Source of the DNA: Perognathus longimembris pacificus
Taxonomy: Eukaryota > Chordata > Mammalia > Rodentia > Heteromyidae
Assembly (NCBI RefSeq): GCF_023159225.1
Contig: NC_063172.1
Location: 38,499,332-38,563,331 of the forward strand
DNA length: 64,000 nucleotides
Direction of reading: 5' to 3'
Shown here: in pieces, positions 45,330-57,788 of the stretch
How positions within the stretch are numbered: position 1 is the first letter of the stretch
How the letters are laid out: every line of letters starts with the position of its first letter
Made by a program: the position numbers and the translations under genes
The notes under the pieces: model-generated
Told to the model about the DNA's origin: nothing
Database searches by the model: none
The model's input: the letters and a program-made list of their open reading frames with translations, nothing else

Positions 45330-46979
45330 TGAGGAATCTCCATACTGCTTGCCAGAGTGGCTGAACAAGTTTACATTCCCACCAACAATAAAGTAGGGTT
45401 CCTTTTTGGCCACATCCCCTCCAACAATTGTTATTGTTAGTTTTCTTGATATATGACATTCTAACTGGAGTAAGATGGAATCTCATTGTTGTTTTGATTT
45501 GCATTTCCTTTATGGCCAGTGATGTAGAGCACTTTTTCATATGTCTTTTGGCCATTCTCATTTCTTCATCAGAGATGTCTCTTTGTAAATCTTTAGCCCA
45601 CTTGATGAGGGGGCTATTGGTTCTTTGTGGTTTTGTTTTGAAGGAAGGTAAATTTTTTAGTTCTGCATATATTTTAGATATGAGGCCTTTGTTCGTTGAA
45701 TGGCTGGTAAAGATCTTCTCCCAGTCTGTGGGCTTTCTGTTTATCTTGCAAGCTATGTCCTTTGCCATGCAGAAGCTCTGCAGTTTGATGCAATCCCATT
45801 TGTCCAACCTTTCTTTGATTTGTAGCCTTTCTGGGTCTTTGTTAAGGAAGTTCCATCCTGTGCCAAGGAGCCCAAGTGTTTCTCCTACTCCTTCCTTTAG
45901 TGTTTTCAGGGTGTCTGTTTTGATTTCGAGGTCTTTAATCCATTTGGAATTGATTTTGGTGCAAGGTGGTATACAAGGATCTAGTTTTAGTTTGTTGCAT
46001 GTGTTGAACCAGTTTTGCCAGCACCATTTTTTAAAGAGGCTATCTTTCTTCCAAGCTACTGTTTTAGTTCCTTTATCAAAGATTAAGTAGGCATAGTTCT
46101 GTGGGTTCATTTCTGGGTCTTCAATTCTGTTCCATTGGTCTTCAGGTCTGTTCCGGTGCCAATACCAAGCTGTTTTTATTACTATAGCTTTATAATACAG
46201 CTTGAAGTTGGGTATTGTAATTCCTCCAGCACTGTTCTTTCTGCTTAGGAATGTTTTTGCTATTCTAGGTCTTTTATTGTTCCATATGAATTTCTGGATT
46301 GCTTCCTCTATTTCATTAAAGAATGGTGTTGGGATATTAGTGGGTATTGCATTGAATGTGTAGATAGCCTTTGGCAGTATTGCCATTTTGATTATATTAA
46401 TCCTCCCAATCCAGGAGCATGGGAGGTTTTTCCATTTCTTTAGTTCTGACTTAATTTCATTTTTCAAGCTTTTAAAGTTCTCATCAAAGAGGTCATTCAC
46501 TTCTTTGGTTAAGGTTATTCCTAGGTATTTTATGTTTTTGGTGGCTATTGCAAAAGTCTTCTGGTCATTAGCATAGAGAAAGGCTGTTGATTTTTGAGGG
46601 TTTATTTTATATCCTGCAACTTTGCCAAAGTTTTGGATAAGCTCTAGTAGCTTGGGGTAGAGTCTACAGGATTCTTTAGGTATAGGATCATGTCATCTGT
46701 GAAGAGAGAAAGTTTAACTTCATCTTTTCCTATTTGGATCCCCTTTATATTTTCTTCTTGCCTGATTGCTCTGGCTAGCAATTCTAGTACTATGTTGAAG
46801 AGCAGGGGAGAGAGTGGACATCCCTGCCTTGTTCCTGATTTTGAAGGGAATGGCTTTAATTTTTCACCATTTAGAGTTATGCTTGCTGTTGGTTTGTCAT
46901 AAACTGCCTTGATTATATTCAAGAATGTTCCCTAGAATCCCAGATTTTCCAGGGCTTTTAGCATAAATGGGTGCTGGAT
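45330..46979 (-). pseudogene. L1 ORF2 inverted segment (RT to Cys/His domain)
   Basis: The minus strand keeps long open pieces: RT fingers/palm with [15 protein letters not shown] and an FTDD active site, then the region from [15 protein letters not shown] to [19 protein letters not shown] frameshift between the pieces near 46500-46640 and loss of the 5' half make it non-functional. The His of the CX3CX7HC motif reads Tyr here (LLYCWWEC), a damaging change. Confidence 0.9.
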
Positions 46980-47310
46980 AGAACTCCCCTATGACCCAGT
47001 AGCCCCACTTTTGGGTATCTATCCAAAAGACCACAAACAAATTCACAATAAAGCCACCAGCACAACAGTGTTCATCGCAGCACAATTTGTCATAGCGAGG
47101 ATCTGGAACCAACCCAGATGCCCCTCAGTAGACGAATTGATCAGGAAAATATGGTACATATACACAATGGAATTGTATGCCTCTATCAGAAAGAATGACA
47201 TTGCCCCATTTGTAAGGAAATGGAAGGACTTGGAAAAAATTATACTAAGTGTAGTGAGCCAGACCCAAAGAAACATGGACTCTATGGTCTCACTTACTGG
47301 GAGTAATTAG
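46980..47310 (+). pseudogene. L1 ORF2 C-terminal segment, direct orientation
   Basis: The plus strand encodes GIYPKDHKQIHNKA, IARIWNQPRCPSVDELIRK, IWYIYTMELYASIRK and KWKDLEKIILSVVSQTQRNM to a stop at about 47310. This is the natural end of ORF2, separated from the rest of the ORF by the inversion. The L1 3' UTR follows to about 47820. Confidence 0.9.
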
Positions 47311-47852
47311 TACAGGTTTAGGCAAGTTACAGCAGAGGATCACAAGAGCCCATTAGCTATACCCTTATGAACACATAAGATGATGCTAAGTGAAATGAAC
47401 TCCATGTTATGGAAATGATTGTTATATCACAGTTGTAATTAGTTTCAACATACCATGTGTATCTGTAGCATCTATTATAGATGATGTTCTTGTTATCACC
47501 TTTCTGTGGTTGTACCTACACTATCTCTGTAACATTATCTGAGTATATTGGAATCCATGTATACTGGTATTAGAACTAGGAAATTGAAAGGGAATACCAA
47601 AATTGAGAGACTCAGGGTAAAAAAAGAAAAACAACTACAAAAGCAATACTTGCAAAACTGTTTGGTCTAAGTGAATGGAACACCTCATGGGGGAAAAGGG
47701 AAAGAGAGTGGGGGGAGGGGGGTATCAGGGACAAGGTAACAAACAGTACAAGTAATGTATCCAATGCCTAATGTATGAAACTGTAACCTCTTTGTACATC
47801 GGTTTAATAATAAAAATTTGAAAAAAAATAAAAAAATAAAATCTAACATGTT

Positions 47853-49317
47853 ACAAAGGTCTTAAAATGCAAAATCTGTGTGTTTCTATTTTGCCTTTAG
47901 TGAACTGAATCATGATATATACTTAAATATTTCTAATTAGGATTCACTTTTCAGAAATTTTACTTCTTGGCTGAATAAAGATGGTTGTTAAGGAACATAT
48001 GTTTTCATCATTGATAAGGATACAATATCATAGAAAAAAGAAAACAGAAGAATATAAATTGAAATTTCACTACAGGTTCATAGAAAAAAGGAAAACAGAC
48101 AAATATAAATGGAATTTTTTCTTGTACAAAACAATGCATCCAATGTACTACGAAGAACTAACAGAAAAAACAAAAATTAGGAAAATGATCTTCCAGCAGA
48201 AAAGGTAGTGTATCTGGTCATTATGTACACCATTACAGCAACTAAAACAAAACAAAAAACCAAACAACAACAACAAAAACAAAAACCACCTCAGAAAGAA
48301 AAGGACAAGAAAGAAAAATCAATAGTCCAAGTTGAAACTTATGTTCTGGTGCCTTTATTAGTTAATGAGAACATCCTTGAGATTCCTTGGAATGCTTGTC
48401 CACTCATGCGTCCATCTCCCAAAGCCTGGGACAATTCCATTATGAAACAAGGACTTGCTTAATGTCACATCCTAGAAAGAAAGGATTAATAAAACTAATT
48501 ATTCCTGTCATCATAATACTTTAAAATGCACAGCAGCCTTGCTAATGTGCTTGCTTCTATATAAAAGTCAACTGAAAACAAAAACAAAACCTGAGAAATT
48601 CCAAGGATAGATTTTCATCTAAACAAAATCTGTAGAAAATACGACTTGATATAATTTAGGACAATTATTTCAATATTAATATCAACAAATTATTTCTGAG
48701 ATGAAGCTGATTTTATGTTTATAAACAAACCAAGCAAATGAAAAGAAATTATAGTACAACTTTGGACTTATAAAGCATTTGACTTATATTGAGAAGATAA
48801 AAAAAAGAATCAGAAGTACAAGTTTTATAAGTTGACAAGCAAGAATAGAAATGTTTATGGGTATAGTTTATTATTATTAAGCTTTAATTATTTGAGACCC
48901 CTCTATGGGTCCTCACTTTTGAAGATCTCCTGAGAATTCTCTGGTCAATTGATGAGAGAAATGGTGCTATGACTTGCTTTGTTAATATTGAGAAGAGACA
49001 TAAGTTCCGTCTTCCATAGTCTTCAACAATTTGGAGTGTTCCCCTCACTGCAGTCAGTCTACATGGAAGAAGTGACCAGAACTTTCCCTCTTCATTCTCT
49101 CCAGGCTTTGGGGTCATTTGTACAATGTAAAGAATTTAGACTAACCTGAAAAAAAGCTATTAATTTTTAAAAACATATCTGATGCCATACTGGGTTTTAT
49201 TTATATCAGCTTTCCCTTTTTTAAAGTAAAGAATTAAATAAAATCATAAGCTATAGCTGAAATAATGAACAAGAAAATAAACAGATTTGTGTTGAGTGTC
49301 TATAATGTTCTGTTTAA
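47853..49317. other. AT-rich region with local duplications
   Basis: No gene supported. An imperfect tandem duplication of about 50-bp period spans 48029-48118. An AAC/AAAAC-rich low-complexity stretch lies at about 48240-48305. Confidence 0.5.
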
Positions 49318-49385
49318 ATCTTAGAAAAACCCTGAGAGATGGGGATATTTTTATTGCACTTCAGATGAGGACAGTAGAGCAGTCT
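49318..49385 (-). repeat. Probable MIR SINE relic
   Basis: The words aaaaccctgagagatgggga, atttttattgcacttcagat and gaggacagtagagcag follow the reverse MIR core (accctatgaggtagg ... tttacagatgaggaaactga). Short and diverged. Confidence 0.55.
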
Positions 49386-49964
49386 TCAATAGACATCTCT
49401 AGTCAATTCTCTCAGATGAAGCAAAAATTATATTACATTATTACACAAATATAATTATACATTTAGATTTCCATTTTTGGAGCAGAAAATATTTTATAAC
49501 TATTAAAAAATGGGCGTGATGCACTGCCCCAACCCGCATTGAGTTCTCCTGCATTTCCTTTGTGGGGAGTGGTGATGGACATACATTTCAAGGAGATATG
49601 CTTGTGTATGTGTGCATGTGTGCATGTGTGTGGCTACTACATTGAACTTCCAGACAGCTTTGTTCTTTCCTGAACTGAGATGCTCCACTGCCTGACAAGC
49701 TTGTATTTCCAGGCAAAAGTTAAACAAAAAAAAACAAAAATCATTCTGAGGAAAGGCTGCACCGCCTAAAACTTCTTAATCTCCCAAACCCACACACAAA
49801 AAAGCAGCAATAGGTGTACAACCCAATTATGAAATCAATAATACACAAGTTAATTTTAATTTTATTTAAAAAATAATATAGCTAATATGAAATCATAGCA
49901 AGCCACAAAACATAATTATTGTTTCTTGTTTTTAGCTTAAGCCTTCACTCTTTGTGCAGTATAT
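49386..49964. other. Unassigned spacer
   Basis: Includes a short TG-rich tract at about 49603-49633. Nothing else recognised. Confidence 0.45.
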
Positions 49965-49977
49965 TCATTTAATTCTT

Positions 49978-50189
49978 TTTTTTTTTTTTTTTTTTTTTGC
50001 CAGTCCTGGGCCTTGGACTCAGGGCCTGAGCACTGTCCCTGGCTTCTTCCGGCTCAAGGCTAGCACTCTGCCGCTTGAGCCACAGCACCGCTTCTGGCCG
50101 TTTTCTGCATATGTGGTGCTGGGGAATCGAACCTAGGGCCTCGTGTATCCGAGGCAGGCACTCTTGCCACTAGGCCATATCCCCAGCCC
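49978..50189 (-). mobile_element. IDL-Geo dimeric SINE, well preserved
   Basis: Poly-T, then gccagtcctgggccttggac, then the reversed right monomer, then the left monomer with ggggaatcgaacctagggcc (B-box side) to ccatatccccagccc. A perfect 13-bp duplication, tcatttaattctt, lies at 49965-49977 and 50190-50202. Confidence 0.96.
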
Positions 50190-50202
50190 TCATTTAATTC
50201 TT

Positions 50203-51334
50203 AGACTGTATTTTTATTAGAAAGATTAATGTAGTTATCTCTACCCCCCACTCCTATTGTGATTACATGATAATATGGTTATTTCCCATTGAAGTGGTTC
50301 TCAACAGAAAAAGTGCATACCAATGCATTACAATTTTCTCCTTTATTTTAATATTTACAATAATTTTAATTTAAAACAAACAGAAACAGCAAATGTCTTC
50401 AGCACATACTTTAAAACAGAAATCTAAATTACTCAGGATCCCTCTGCATTAATTTTCTTACAAAAACTCAAAATAACAAGCAGCATTAATTAATAAATTT
50501 TCAATAAAGAGACTGTGACATGACACAAATTAAAACTATTTCATTGAAATATGAACATATACACCATGCAGAACCAGTGTTTCCAGAAACTAAAATTTCC
50601 CACAGTAGGGATTTGAGATGTCATATGACCATCTGAGTGATTCTGCTATATATTGGTGAAACTCAGATTTAAATCCATCTAATCTTTTCATATTACCTTA
50701 AAACAAAGTCTTCAAATATAGTATAATTATATTTAAGTACCTAAAACAGCTCATAGAACTTGATTGAAATGGCTGAAGTTTAAACAGAAAGAATTGTATG
50801 ACATAACAAATAACAGAATTTCAGAGAAACATTAAAAAAGAAAATATGATCCATCGATTCAGAAGCCAATACCAAGAGAAACACTCATTTGGGGGAATTA
50901 ATTTCATACTTACTTTTGTTTCTTTAATGACATACAATAAAAAATTACTGGGGATCATTTATAATAAAAGATAAAATAAAACAAAAAGACTCAGAAAACC
51001 AAGTAAAAGGAAAGTTCATAGAACACAGGAAAACCATATAAAGTATTACCTGAAGTTACTCCACATAAGCACCAAACATAATTATGACTTCATAGAAGGT
51101 TAACTTTGATAATGCTTCATATATTTCATGGTTCTCATTCCCTAGCAGAAACTATGTACTGAATAATATACACATATTATTAATTCATAGCAAGAAACAG
51201 CATAAACATACGATTCAGAAGTTCTAACATTTAGTTTGCCATAGAATTGAACAATAATCATATAGTAAAAATTATCTCCGTTCCTAAAAATATCATTAGT
51301 TTTAGTTTAGAAAAAAAATCTAATTTAAATGTAT
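50203..51334. other. AT-rich unassigned spacer
   Basis: Nothing recognised. Confidence 0.45.
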
Positions 51335-52368
51335 TCTATTTGGGCAAAGAATCACATGAGGAAATGTTCATCATCCCTGAACATAAATCCAAGATTTCAT
51401 ATCACTCCAGTATGGTTGATCAACATTTTGTATTTGAACAACAAATGTTGGTGGGTATGTGGGGGAAAAAGAACACTATGGCACTGTTGATAGGAATGTA
51501 TACTAGGACAACCACTCTGGAAAGCAGTCTGGAGTTTCCCTATGACCCTGCAGCCATACCACTCCTAGGCTTGTATCATGAACATCATGAGCCAGGATAG
51601 GATAGACACACATGCACATCCATATTCATGACCACAGTATTCATAAAACCCAAGATATGGAAATAGCCAAGATTCCCCCAAAATAAATGAGTGGATCCCA
51701 ACAATATGTTACCTATACCCAATGGAATTTTACACAACCATTAGAAAATATAAAACAATGTCATTTTCAGGGAATGAATGAAGTAGAACAAATCATATTA
51801 AATGAGGCAAGCCAAGCTCAGAGAGACAAACAATGCATGTTGTTTAGATATGTGGAAATTAGACCTAAATTACACTGGGATATAATGAATTATATAGAAT
51901 TCTAGATACACATATGCAGTGAGACCACAAGAGGATATTCTTAGGAGAGAAATAAGAAGGCTCAATGCCTAAATGCCTCTTCATATTTATATAAAATAAT
52001 GTGCATACTGAAATAAATTCCAAGATATAGAAACAAGAGATCTATTTTTCCTTTCATTTTGTTTAGTTTGTAGGTTATTATTACTCTGTCTTCTTTACCT
52101 TATATATGGTGTATTCAAGTGTATGTCTTCGAAAGGGTTGGGGAAAGGTCACAGCACTGAGAGGAAAAAGGTGGAAAGTGCAGCAACAGAGCTCGCTGGA
52201 CACAGATGAAAGTGAACTATACAATGCATGGGTAGAGATGGGAGAGAGGGAGTGGGAGAGAATGAGGGAACAGAAGACACATAGGAAAGAAATTATACTC
52301 ATTATCTGACTCATGTAATTGTAATCATTTGTACATCACCTCAATAATAACAATAAAATAAATTAATA
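51335..52368 (+). mobile_element. Old 5'-truncated L1 (ORF2 end and 3' UTR)
   Basis: The beginning corresponds to the HMRKCS region of ORF2 (aatcacatgaggaaatgttc). Decayed ORF2 follows (accactctggaaagcagtct, ccaatggaattttacacaac), then a 3' UTR with aaattatactcattatctga and tgtacatcacctcaataata. Many indels break the reading frame. It resembles the old copies at 13060 and 39108. Confidence 0.82.
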
Positions 52369-52972
52369 AAAACTTCATTCTATTCCAAAATTTTACTCTC
52401 TATACTTAGAGAAAATTAGATATTACTTCAGTTTTGTACAAGAATGGTGTCAAATTTCTCTTTTTCTCTGGATTGTAAACATCCTCCTAACAAAGCCAAG
52501 TCATAGGCACAATGTATCTGAAAGGTAAGAACTGATGATAATAACCTTCAACTTATTCTTTTTATTCTTATTAATTTGCTTCATTTGACATATTAGTCAC
52601 ACATTTTAAAAAGCTGTTATTATATTTTATTACAAAAGACTATCTTAAGGAGAATCAAAGATAGGTTTTGTTGATTTACTGTTGATATTATGCATAGAGG
52701 TAGAATGTAGAGATTTACTATTTCTTCAATTATTCCATTGAGTTTTAATAGTGGAGTTCAGAAAAAGCAGAAACATGTAAATATATATTTGGATTTGGCA
52801 TAGAATCTAAAATCTTTTACAGCTTCACTCTCTCTTTCTCTATTTGCCTTACAAAATATTGATAAAATTTTATCATATTTCACTTTTAACTTGCAAAGCA
52901 GTGGTATTTAGTACATCTATATTATTGTCTAATCATCACTACTATTCATCTCCAGGATGCTTTCATGATTGC
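52369..52972. other. AT-rich unassigned spacer
   Basis: Nothing recognised. Confidence 0.45.
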
Positions 52973-52986
52973 ACATTGTACCTATT

Positions 52987-53180
52987 TTTTTTCCAGTCCT
53001 AGGGCTTGGACTCAGGGACTGAGCACTGTTTCTGGTTTCTTTGTGCTCAAGGCTAGCACTTTACCACTTGGGCCACAGCTCCACTTTCAGCCTTTTCTCA
53101 TTATGTACTGCTTAGGAAATGAATCAAGGGCTTCATGCATGCTAGGCAAGCACTCTACCACCAAGCCACATTTTCATCCC
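52987..53180 (-). mobile_element. Older IDL-Geo dimeric SINE
   Basis: The plus strand shows ttccagtcctagggcttgga, the reversed right monomer, a damaged left monomer (tgcatgctaggcaagcactc) and a decayed start. A 14-bp duplication with one mismatch, acattgtacctatt versus acatagtacctatt, lies at 52973-52986 and 53181-53194. Confidence 0.88.
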
Positions 53181-53194
53181 ACATAGTACCTATT

Positions 53195-53979
53195 AATTTG
53201 TGACTTCCACTGACTCTCCCTCAAGTCTCAGGTAAACACTATAATAACTTCTGTCTGGGACTCTGACCTCTCTTCTAAGGGAGCTGAGACACTTCCTATT
53301 TGTCCTACCTTGTTTGACTTACTGCACTTTGCATAACATCTTCAAAGTTCAATCAATTCTCCATTATAATATTTTTTCTAGATGGAAAATAATAATATAT
53401 TTTGTAACAAAGGTTTTTAAAAACATGGAATTAATGTTTTAGTTGACAGTAAATTGAAGCATATGGTTTTTGTTTGAGGGAGAGAGAGCCTGGGGAACAG
53501 ACCGGGATGCTGTGGAAGTTGACATCACAGCTCTTGTATTTCCCTTGGTGTGCCAGAATATGAAATTGAACACTTTTCAGCACTTCTTCATTTGTGGTTT
53601 ACACTAGGAATTGAAAATTGTATACTTAATGCTCAGTTTGAAAATGAACAAAAGCATTATAACAACCTCCTTGCCTATCTCTCTGTCTCAACTCAAAAAA
53701 AAAAAAATCAGCATGTTTTTCTATTAGAAACCTAGTCATGAAAATCACTTAGGAGCATGTCATTGTTAAAAATCCATGCCATGACAGTGAGGACAAAGAA
53801 TGCGAAGTTAAACACAAAGATAAAAGTTATGCCTATATTACTATACAATTAAACACATCCAAATGTGAATTGTTTGAGTCCGTGGTGACAGAACTTGGAC
53901 CACTGCACAATTCATTCTCAGGACTTAGTTCTCTCCTGAAAGTACTTGCATATTTGATAGTAGATTGTGTCTTTTTGAC
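53195..53979. other. Unassigned spacer
   Basis: Nothing recognised; a short poly-A run lies at 53696-53707. Confidence 0.45.
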
Positions 53980-54215
53980 AATTTTTTCCAGGCCTTGACA
54001 CTTGAACTCAGGGCCTGGATGATGTCCCTAAGCTTTGGGCTCACAGATAGTATTCTACCACATGAGCCACAGCAACACTTCTCATTGTTTTTGTGAATAA
54101 TTGGAGATAAAAGTCTCATGGACTTTCCTGCCTAGGCTGGCTTCAAACCAGGATCCTCAGATTCCAGCCTCTGGTGTAGCTATATTACAGGTGTGAGAAA
54201 CCAGGTGGTTGTTTG
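53980..54215 (-). mobile_element. B1-like/Geo-like composite SINE
   Basis: The plus strand has ttttccaggccttgacactt, accacatgagccacagcaac, aataattggagataaaagtc and ctgcctaggctggcttcaaa, then attacaggtgtgagaaacc. The order is the reverse of the composite element. Moderately diverged. Confidence 0.82.
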
Positions 54216-54518
54216 ATAATTCCTTTTTATCAAAAGCAGACGATGAGGCATGATCAGACACATTTTCAAGAAACCAGTACAAATAAAAGGACTAGTTTCA
54301 CCTGTAGTACAACAAGGCAGTCTTTGAATTGGATTCTCAAGTGTAACACTTAAGTTCACTTAACCAAATGTGAGATCATCAGGTGACAAAGTGTTTTATT
54401 TATTCAAAAGTTAGATGACTTAGAAGATTAGTTTATTTTGTAATCTTTGAAATACATGTGTCAAATTCATCAATACATGAAAACTATTCAAGTCAAAAGT
54501 GAAGCAATATAAACATAC
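54216..54518. other. Unassigned spacer
   Basis: Nothing recognised. Confidence 0.45.
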
Positions 54519-54530
54519 CCATAATATTTT

Positions 54531-54744
54531 GTGTCTTGGGGCTTAAACTCTGGGCCTGGGCACTATCTCTGAGCTCTTCAGCTCAAGGTTGTTGATCTAC
54601 CACATGAGCCATGGTGCCACTTCCAGTTTTTCTGGTGGTTAATTGGAGAAGAGAGTCTCACTTTTTTCCTGCCCAGGCTTTGCTTAAGTCTCAGCCTCCT
54701 GAGTAGCTATAGGATTATAGACATGAGCCACCAGTGTCCAGAAA
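54531..54744 (-). mobile_element. B1-like/Geo-like composite SINE
   Basis: The reverse of the right part (gtgtcttggggcttaaactc, accacatgagccatggtgcc) is followed by ggtggttaattggagaagag and the B1-like end (cagcctcctgagtagctata, gacatgagccaccagtgtcc). A 12-bp duplication, ccataatatttt, flanks it at 54519-54530 and 54745-54756. Confidence 0.88.
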
Positions 54745-54756
54745 CCATAATATTTT

Positions 54757-56284
54757 TATACCAATAGACACACATGTACCAATGTTTCTACAATGAATAA
54801 ATACTTGTTAGCTTTTAATATTTACTGTATTAATAAAATTTTTTACAAATTATTGGAAATTGAAATTACCCAGTAGACAACCTTTGGCTGCAATGTCCAG
54901 TCTATACTTGTCATGATTCCATTAAGCAAGGACAGTTAACCTTGTCACTTTTTTTGTCTATGTGAGTAACTGGTTACCACATGAGTATGACCTCAAAAAA
55001 GACCTTTAACTATAGAGGTGTGTTAATATTATTTTGTGAACACATTAGCTGATACATAAGAAGTTATTGTGAACCTAGAGGACAAATTCCATAGCTACTT
55101 TTCCATGGGTCATGCGTGTTATATTCTAAATTACAAATTGTTATATATAGATAACATTTATTGTCTGGCTTGGCTTTCTCCATGCCATATGAAAACATAG
55201 TTCAGTCTTGAATGCTTAAATACAAAATAAACAACCAGAATAATGAGTCAACAAAATGGATCTGTTTCTGTTTCAGTTCTGTGCTCGTTATTGAATATGT
55301 ACCTACAAATAAAAGCATGATCTTTAAAGAGCTTAAATTCCTACAGCCCAAAGAACACAAATAAGAGGGTCAAGTATTTCAAATCTAAGACAAAGCTGTC
55401 AAAAAGATGAGGGTGATTTACAAAGAAAAGATGGTTTAATTAATTAACCATTCATTTGTGAATCTGTATCTATAGTGTCTTGTAAAATGTTACAGATCTA
55501 TAGCATTATACGAATTAATCATTAATATTTATTTCCATTTTTCATCTCAGTGAAAAGAATAAACAAATTGTACAATTAAAATCAACAGTGGGTTTAATGG
55601 GCAAGGAAAAGACCTTCACTTCTCAATAACATATTTTACTTCAGTTGTGAAGAGTAGCCCGGACATCAGGTCAATTAATATAATACTTTGGTACACAGGG
55701 ACTTAGGCATAACAAGTGAAATTTAATTTAGTAGTCTTATGTTAATCATTGTAGGTCTAGCAGAGAATAACAACATAATTAAAGAAAAAGAAAATGGGAT
55801 TTATGAGTGAGATTGAGAGAACTAGTGAAATATAGCCTTGGGTAGACAGCTAAAAGATATTTAATTCTATTTTTCTAACTCTTGAAGTGAATAAGCAAAG
55901 GAAGACAGAGCGAAAGCCAAGTGTGAATGCAAATATAAACATATGTCATTCATCAAAAATACATGTGCTGCTGGGGCATTTAGGCATTTCATATTTATTT
56001 CCTTTTTGGCTATAGAATTACGTGCTTTGGGCTGTGGATTTACAGAAAAGAAATAACTCACATTGGCTATAACATTTGTATTTTTATTTACTTCATTTGT
56101 GAATATTATTATGGGTTACAGCTGAGTTTTTGTTCAAACAACAAACCAAAAAAGAGAGGGCAGACAGAAAAGCAATGGAAGTCAATGGCAATGATTTGGG
56201 AATAGTTAATAGTGCCAACTAGATACTATGATTTGTTGGAAGACTAGGTTTCTAAATTGGTTGAAGATTCAGGAAGACACAAGG
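54757..56284. other. AT-rich unassigned spacer
   Basis: No gene or repeat recognised. Confidence 0.45.
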
Positions 56285-56535
56285 GAAGAAATTTAAACTG
56301 AGCTAGGCACCGGTGTCTCACACCTATCATCCTAGCTAGCTACTCAGGAGGCTGAGATCTGAGGATCACAATTCAAAGCCAGCCAAGTAAGGAAAGTCAA
56401 TGAAACTTTTACCTCCAATTAACCACCAGAAAGCCAGAGGTTTCTTAATGTGATAGAGTGCTAACCTTAAACCTAAAAGCTCAAAGACAGTGCTCAGGCC
56501 CTGTTCAAGCCCCATAACTAACAAAATTAATAAAT
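56285..56535 (+). mobile_element. B1-like/Geo-like composite SINE
   Basis: The left part has gctaggcaccggtgtctcac and ctactcaggaggctgagatc, then aattcaaagccagcc. The right part is partly damaged (gccagaggtttcttaatgtg to gttcaagccccataact), ending in an AAT-rich tail. Confidence 0.88.
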
Positions 56536-57039
56536 TAATAGCTGGATATTCAGTTGCTTAGACTAGTTTACAATACCAAATATATTGACTAGAGTTAGAA
56601 AAGCTAGTAGAAATTTTCCTGATATATATCATCTACATAAATAAAACAATAAAAGCAAGAAGCACTAAAACCAAGCATTACTCACTAGAAAAGTTAATTT
56701 ATGATAACTAGTTTTCATCTAGGAAATGTGTTATGAACAGTATGATGACTGATACATCCCTCCAATTTTTGACCCTTTATTTAATTTCTAATAATGCTAA
56801 GTAGTCACCCACCCCTCTCTCCTGATTTCCTTCCCCTGTCAGTTGCAGTAGAATGGTACCTAGGTCCTTAAACTTTCTTTGTCTTCTGGAAATATTAACT
56901 TAAAAGTTACAATGTTCTGGGCCACATTGATTAATCTAAGTACATAATCTCACAAAACATGAGAAATCAAAGGATATACTTATAATCTTACTAAAACTGT
57001 TTTGCACAACTATTTTATGATAATTAAGGTTAAAAATTA
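56536..57039. other. Unassigned spacer
   Basis: Nothing recognised. Confidence 0.45.
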
Positions 57040-57049
57040 AAAAAAGATT

Positions 57050-57268
57050 GGGCTGGGGATATGGCCTAGTGGCAAGAGTGCCTGCCTCATATACATGAGG
57101 CCCTGGGTTCGATTCCCCAGCACCACATATACAAAAAATGGCCAGAAGTGGCGCTGTGGCTCAAGTGGCAAAGTGCTAGCCTTGAGCAAAAAGAAGCCAG
57201 GAACAGTGCTCAGGCCCTGAGTCCAAGCCCCAGAACTGGCCAAAAAAATAAAAAATAAAATAAAAAAT
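57050..57268 (+). mobile_element. IDL-Geo dimeric SINE, well preserved
   Basis: The left monomer gggctggggatatggcctag has a B-box ggttcgattcc, and the right monomer runs from tggccagaagtggcgctgtg to ccagaactggcc. The tail is A-rich with AAAAT units. A short duplication, aaaaaagatt, flanks it at 57040-57049 and 57269-57278. Confidence 0.94.
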
Positions 57269-57278
57269 AAAAAAGATT

Positions 57279-57612
57279 CAGTCCACCCAAGGGTCTTTCC
57301 AACTATAAATTAGTGACAAAGGATTAGGAATATGAAACTGGCTATGAGGGGACTATGTACAATTCAAATGTTTGAGAATTCTATAAATCAAGTTTTTAAG
57401 GTGAGAGGTGGGGCTAGGAATTGGGTAAATACTGACTAGCATGCTGCTAAGTACAATTGTATCTTTACCCCCACCACCCCCCATATAATTTTTGGTCCAG
57501 TTTGTGGGAACCAATCAGAAAAATACGGCTGCAGAGGACTTCTACTGATATAAACCTGGTAGTCTAGAAGGCATGGACACGAAAACTCACAACATGTTTC
57601 TGTTAATGCACA
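57279..57612. other. Unassigned spacer
   Basis: Nothing recognised apart from a short C-rich run near 57467-57482. Confidence 0.45.
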
Positions 57613-57629
57613 GGAAGTGTCTATAAGCT

Positions 57630-57773
57630 GAACAATGCATGGGGGGAAGAGGGAAAGGGGGAGGAGGGAGGGGGGAATGAGGGAGGATGTAACAAACAGT
57701 ACAAGAAATGTACCCAAGGCCTAACATATGAAACTGTAACCTCTCTGTACATCAGTTTGACAATAAAAAAAGA
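57630..57773 (+). mobile_element. Very short 5'-truncated L1 3' end
   Basis: Only about 144 bp of L1 3' UTR: gaacaatgcatggggggaag, a purine-rich tract, aagaaatgtacccaaggcct, gtaacctctctgtacatcag and gacaataaaaaaag. A 15-bp duplication with one mismatch (aagtgtctataagct at 57615-57629, aagtgtctgtaagct at 57774-57788) defines the ends. The clean sequence suggests a fairly recent event. Confidence 0.93.
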
Positions 57774-57788
57774 AAGTGTCTGTAAGCT

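Larger units (their letters stand above)
45330..47834 (+). mobile_element. 5'-inverted (twin-primed) L1 of 2.5 kb
   Basis: 45330-46979 is ORF2 in minus orientation, from RT motifs to the Cys/His region, with open pieces of 393 and 92 codons. At about 46980 the orientation flips to plus and continues from almost the same ORF2 point (gaactcccctatgaccc) through the ORF2 end and 3' UTR to an A-rich tail. The 18-mer aataaaatctaacatgtt flanks it perfectly at 45312-45329 and 47835-47852. The two breakpoints in ORF2 are about 10 bp apart. Confidence 0.97.
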
